Source of the DNA: Bradyrhizobium sp. 164
GTDB taxonomy: Bacteria; Pseudomonadota; Alphaproteobacteria; Rhizobiales; Xanthobacteraceae
NCBI RefSeq assembly: GCF_023073715.1
Contig: NZ_JADPKA010000006.1
Coordinates: 124,001-188,000 of the forward strand
Direction: 5' to 3'
DNA: 64,000 nucleotides
A model generated the notes under the pieces. That model made no database searches. It worked only from the letters and a program-made list of their open reading frames with translations, and was not told where the DNA came from. Shown here piece by piece: positions 60,872 through 64,000 of the stretch (positions are counted from its first letter, which is position 1; the number at the start of each line of letters is the position of its first letter). The translations under genes were made by a program, and so were the position numbers.

Positions 60872-63712
60872 TTACGCGTACCTGCCGTGGCAGTGCTTGT
60901 ACTTCTTGCCCGAGCCGCACGGGCAGTCCTCGTTGCGGCCGATCTTGCCCCAGCTTGCCGGATTCTTGGGATCGCGAAGGGCGGCATCAGTGGCCTGCGC
61001 TCCCAGCGAGACGCTGGCGATCGCCATTTCGTCTTCGCCGGTGTTCGGGTCGAACTTGTGCGCCTCCATCGGCGGCAGCAGCGGGGCTTCCTGCTCCGGC
61101 GGGACGATCTCGACGCGCATCAGCTGCGCGGTGACGGCCTCGCGCAAATGTGCGCTCATCTCCTGGAAGAGATTGAAGGCCTCAGTCTTGTACTCCTGCA
61201 AGGGATCGCGCTGGCCGTAACCGCGCAGACCGATGACCTGGCGCAGATGGTCGAGCATGATCAGGTGCTCGCGCCAGAGATGGTCGAGCGTCTGCAACAG
61301 AATGGTCTTTTCGACGTAACGCATCACGTCGGGCCCCCATTGCGCGACCTTGGCCGCCATGTGCTCGTCGGCTTTGGTCTCAATGCGGGTCAGCAACTCC
61401 TCGTCGGCGATTCCCTCTTCCTTGGCCCATTCGTCGACCGGCAGGTCGAGATCGAGCACGCGCTTCAGCTCGTCCTTCAGGCCCGCCACGTCCCACTGCT
61501 CGGCATAGGCATGCTCGGGCACGTGCTTGGCGACGAGATCGTCGATGAAAGCGTGGCGCATGTCGGTGACGGTTTCGACAACGCTCTCGTCCTTCATCAG
61601 CTCGACGCGCTGATCGAAGATCACCTTGCGCTGGTCATTCTGGACGTTGTCGAACTTGAGCAGGTTCTTGCGGATGTCGAAGTTGCGCGCCTCGACCTTC
61701 TGCTGCGCCTTCTCCAACGCCTTGTTGATCCAGGGATGGATGATGGCCTCGCCCTCTTGCAAGCCGAGACGCTGGAGCATGCTGTCGAGACGGTCCGAGC
61801 CGAAGATGCGCATCAGATCGTCTTCGAGCGACAGGAAGAATTTCGAGCGGCCGGGGTCACCCTGACGACCGGAACGGCCGCGGAGCTGGTTGTCAATGCG
61901 GCGGGATTCGTGCCGCTCCGAGCCGATGATATAAAGGCCGCCCGGCTTCTTCACGGTCTTGGCCGGCTTGCTCCCCTTCGCCGGCTCGATCTCGATGGTC
62001 TCCTCGGCCTTCAGCACGAGATCGCGGAAGTGCGCGATGTCGGCCTTGATCTGATCGATCTTCTTGGCTTTCTCGGCCTCGTCCTCGATGCCTGCGGTCT
62101 CCTGCTGGATGCGCATCTCGAGCGAGCCGCCGAGCTTGATGTCGGTGCCGCGGCCGGCCATGTTGGTCGCGATGGTGATCGCACCGGGCACACCCGCTTC
62201 GGCGACGATATAGGCTTCCTGCTCGTGGAAGCGCGCGTTCAGCACCGCGAACAGCTTTGCCGGCTTGCCGGCGCGGGCCGCAGCATAGAGCTTGTCGAGC
62301 GCGTTCTCCTTGCCGAAATCGATCTGCTTGTAGCCGTTCTTCTTGAGGAATTCGGCGAGCACTTCCGACTTTTCGATCGAGGCGGTGCCGACGAGCACCG
62401 GCTGGAGCCGCGAATTGGCACGCTCGATCTCGGCGAGGATCGCGCCGTATTTTTCCTGCTGGGTGCGGTAGACCTCGTCGTCCTCGTCGAGGCGCGCGAC
62501 CGGCAGGTTGGTCGGGATCTCCACGACCTCGAGCTTGTAGATGTCGAACAATTCGTCCGCTTCGGTCGCGGCCGTGCCGGTCATGCCCGCGAGCTTCTCG
62601 TACATGCGGAAATAGTTCTGGAAGGTGATCGAGGCCAGCGTCTGGTTCTCAGGCTGGACCTGGACGTGCTCCTTGGCCTCCAACGCCTGATGCAGGCCTT
62701 CCGAATAGCGGCGGCCCGGCATCATGCGGCCGGTGAACTCGTCGATGATGACGACCTCGTTGTCGCGGACGATGTAGTCCTTGTCGCGCGTGAACAGCGT
62801 ATGGGCGCGCAGCGCCTGGTTGATGTGGTGCACGACCGAGACGTTCTCGACGTCGTAGAGCGACTCGCCCTTGAGCTGGCCGGCGTCGCGCAGCAAGGTC
62901 TCGATCTTCTCCATGCCGGCTTCGGTGAGCGTCACTGTGCGCTGCTTCTCGTCGACGTCGTAATCGGTCTTGTCGAGCTTGGGCAGGAACGAATCGATGG
63001 TGTTGTAGAAGTCGGAGCGGTCGTCGAGCGGGCCGGAGATGATCAGCGGCGTGCGCGCTTCGTCGATCAGGATGGAGTCGACCTCGTCGACGATGGCGAA
63101 GAAGTGCGGCCGCTGGACCATGTCCTCGAGCCGGTACTTCATGTTGTCGCGCAGATAATCGAAGCCATATTCGTTGTTGGTGCCATAGGTGATGTCGCAG
63201 GCATAGGCCGCCTTGCGTTCGGCATCGTCGAGGCCGTGCACGATCACGCCGGTGGTCATGCCGAGGAAGCCGTAGATCTGACCCATCCAGCCGGAGTCGC
63301 GGCGGGCGAGATAATCGTTGACGGTGACGACGTGGACGCCCTTGCCGGCGAGCGCGTTGAGGTAGACCGCGAGCGTCGCCACCAGCGTCTTGCCTTCGCC
63401 GGTCTTCATCTCGGCGATGTCGCCCTCGTGCAGCACCATGCCGCCGATTAGCTGGACGTCGAAATGGCGCTGGCCGAGCGTACGCTTGGCCGCCTCGCGT
63501 ACTGTGGCGAAGGCGGGCACCAGGAGGTCGTCGAGCGTCTTGCCCTCGGCGAGCTGCTTCTTGAACTCGGCGGTGCGGGCCTTGAGCGCTTCGTCAGAAA
63601 GTTTCGAGACTTCGGGCTCCAGCGCGTTGATCGCGTTGACGCGGGACTGATATCCCTTCACCCGCCGGTCGTTGGCGGAGCCGAAAAACTTGCGGGCGAG
63701 CGCGCCGATCAT
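60872..63712 (-). CDS. secA: Preprotein translocase ATPase SecA
   Basis: The 946-residue motor of the Sec pathway, driving preproteins through SecYEG. It opens [20 protein letters not shown]; Walker A MKTGEGKT, Walker B region [20 protein letters not shown], second helicase domain [14 protein letters not shown], and the C-terminal zinc-binding [18 protein letters not shown] that binds SecB and phospholipids. Normal alphaproteobacterial length. A large open frame on the opposite strand is a shadow caused by GC-rich codons. Confidence 0.98.
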   Translation of the reverse strand: MIGALARKFFGSANDRRVKGYQSRVNAINALEPEVSKLSDEALKARTAEFKKQLAEGKTLDDLLVPAFATVREAAKRTLGQRHFDVQLIGGMVLHEGDIAEMKTGEGKTLVATLAVYLNALAGKGVHVVTVNDYLARRDSGWMGQIYGFLGMTTGVIVHGLDDAERKAAYACDITYGTNNEYGFDYLRDNMKYRLEDMVQRPHFFAIVDEVDSILIDEARTPLIISGPLDDRSDFYNTIDSFLPKLDKTDYDVDEKQRTVTLTEAGMEKIETLLRDAGQLKGESLYDVENVSVVHHINQALRAHTLFTRDKDYIVRDNEVVIIDEFTGRMMPGRRYSEGLHQALEAKEHVQVQPENQTLASITFQNYFRMYEKLAGMTGTAATEADELFDIYKLEVVEIPTNLPVARLDEDDEVYRTQQEKYGAILAEIERANSRLQPVLVGTASIEKSEVLAEFLKKNGYKQIDFGKENALDKLYAAARAGKPAKLFAVLNARFHEQEAYIVAEAGVPGAITIATNMAGRGTDIKLGGSLEMRIQQETAGIEDEAEKAKKIDQIKADIAHFRDLVLKAEETIEIEPAKGSKPAKTVKKPGGLYIIGSERHESRRIDNQLRGRSGRQGDPGRSKFFLSLEDDLMRIFGSDRLDSMLQRLGLQEGEAIIHPWINKALEKAQQKVEARNFDIRKNLLKFDNVQNDQRKVIFDQRVELMKDESVVETVTDMRHAFIDDLVAKHVPEHAYAEQWDVAGLKDELKRVLDLDLPVDEWAKEEGIADEELLTRIETKADEHMAAKVAQWGPDVMRYVEKTILLQTLDHLWREHLIMLDHLRQVIGLRGYGQRDPLQEYKTEAFNLFQEMSAHLREAVTAQLMRVEIVPPEQEAPLLPPMEAHKFDPNTGEDEMAIASVSLGAQATDAALRDPKNPASWGKIGRNEDCPCGSGKKYKHCHGRYA

Positions 63713-64000
63713 GCTTAGTTCCTGTGTTCGCGATTTAACCGCGTTGCAGCCAAGAAGTTGTCACCCGCCTGCCTATCAACTCACCGTGACGCCGATGGCG
63801 CCTTCAGCCCGGACTGCGGGGTGGTCCGCCATATGGGTGGGAATTGAGCAAGTCTGGGTTCAACGGCCAAAAACGCAGCAAAATAAACGCTATCGCCATG
63901 GACGCGACCGGCCAGAGATATGGCCGGCCCCTAGCCTTGTCAACGGCGGCCGCATTGCGGCTAATTCATCATTTTGACAGACTTTTCGCGTTGCCAAGCC
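63713..64000. other. Upstream region of secA and probable divergent gene beyond the window
   Basis: No gene is supported here. The minus-strand part holds the secA promoter. TTGACA at 63974-63979 could be the -35 of a rightward gene whose -10 and start lie outside the window. Confidence 0.5.

Noticed and set aside
60887..63451. An 854-codon open frame on the + strand opposite secA
   Set aside because: It is an antisense shadow produced by GC-rich third positions; composition is Leu/Val/Asp/Gly biased without domain signatures, while secA on the other strand is unmistakable.

Overview
The window reads as chromosomal DNA of a Bradyrhizobium-type alphaproteobacterium (Nitrobacteraceae). The grounds are high GC in most genes, several dispersed palindromic repeat families of the kind seen in Bradyrhizobium and Rhodopseudomonas, a CobS/CobT aerobic cobaltochelatase pair, CarD, a RegB/RegA-type pair, and candidate CtrA boxes of the form TTAA-N7-TTAA. 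The taxon is inferred from recognised protein families, not from a search. No rRNA, tRNA, insertion sequence or CRISPR array was found.

Layout. 1-3838 (- strand) is an acyl-CoA/solute-uptake operon: branched-chain-type binding protein, PaaG-like crotonase, VOC protein and the N-terminal part of an NDP-forming acyl-CoA synthetase cut by the window edge. 4164-7810 holds a nuclease-fold protein, an M48 lipoprotein protease and an MFS carrier. 7992-14938 is a bo3-type quinol oxidase operon (cyoABCD) with SURF1 and a RegB/RegA-like two-component pair, preceded by a long perfect palindrome. 15025-20346 (- strand) is a Suv3-like helicase, an S4 RNA-binding protein, ferredoxin FdxA and CarD. DUF3108 and rpmB follow.

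22959-27227 is a clear accessory island of about half GC. It holds four tightly packed co-directional genes: a YaaC-like protein, a nucleoside deoxyribosyltransferase-like protein, an OLD-family ATPase/TOPRIM nuclease and a short UvrD-like helicase. The last two form a class-2 OLD (Gabija-like) pair; I do not recognise the four-gene arrangement as a named system. Next to it, 27.45-30.79 kb carries a second ftsZ with a small HTH/coiled-coil gene and a divergent coiled-coil gene. Both promoter regions contain CtrA-type boxes, and the segment is bracketed by two copies of the 5' end of a DUF2235 hydrolase gene, one broken and one intact.

32.4-50.3 kb is mostly housekeeping and metabolism: PilZ protein, old yellow enzyme, phytase-like esterase, cobT and cobS, DedA, a HTH-citrate synthase fusion divergent from a second citrate synthase across a TTGAT-type operator, an HWE sensor kinase, a J-domain protein, bolA, a CBS/HlyC protein, aroB, aroK, a 48-residue membrane protein, xerD and accA. 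50.7 kb carries an L,D-transpeptidase lipoprotein. 52.4-60.5 kb is an amide uptake and hydrolysis locus (LivFGMH-type ABC transporter with its binding protein, amidase, AmiC-like sensor, divergent MarR regulator). secA ends the window.
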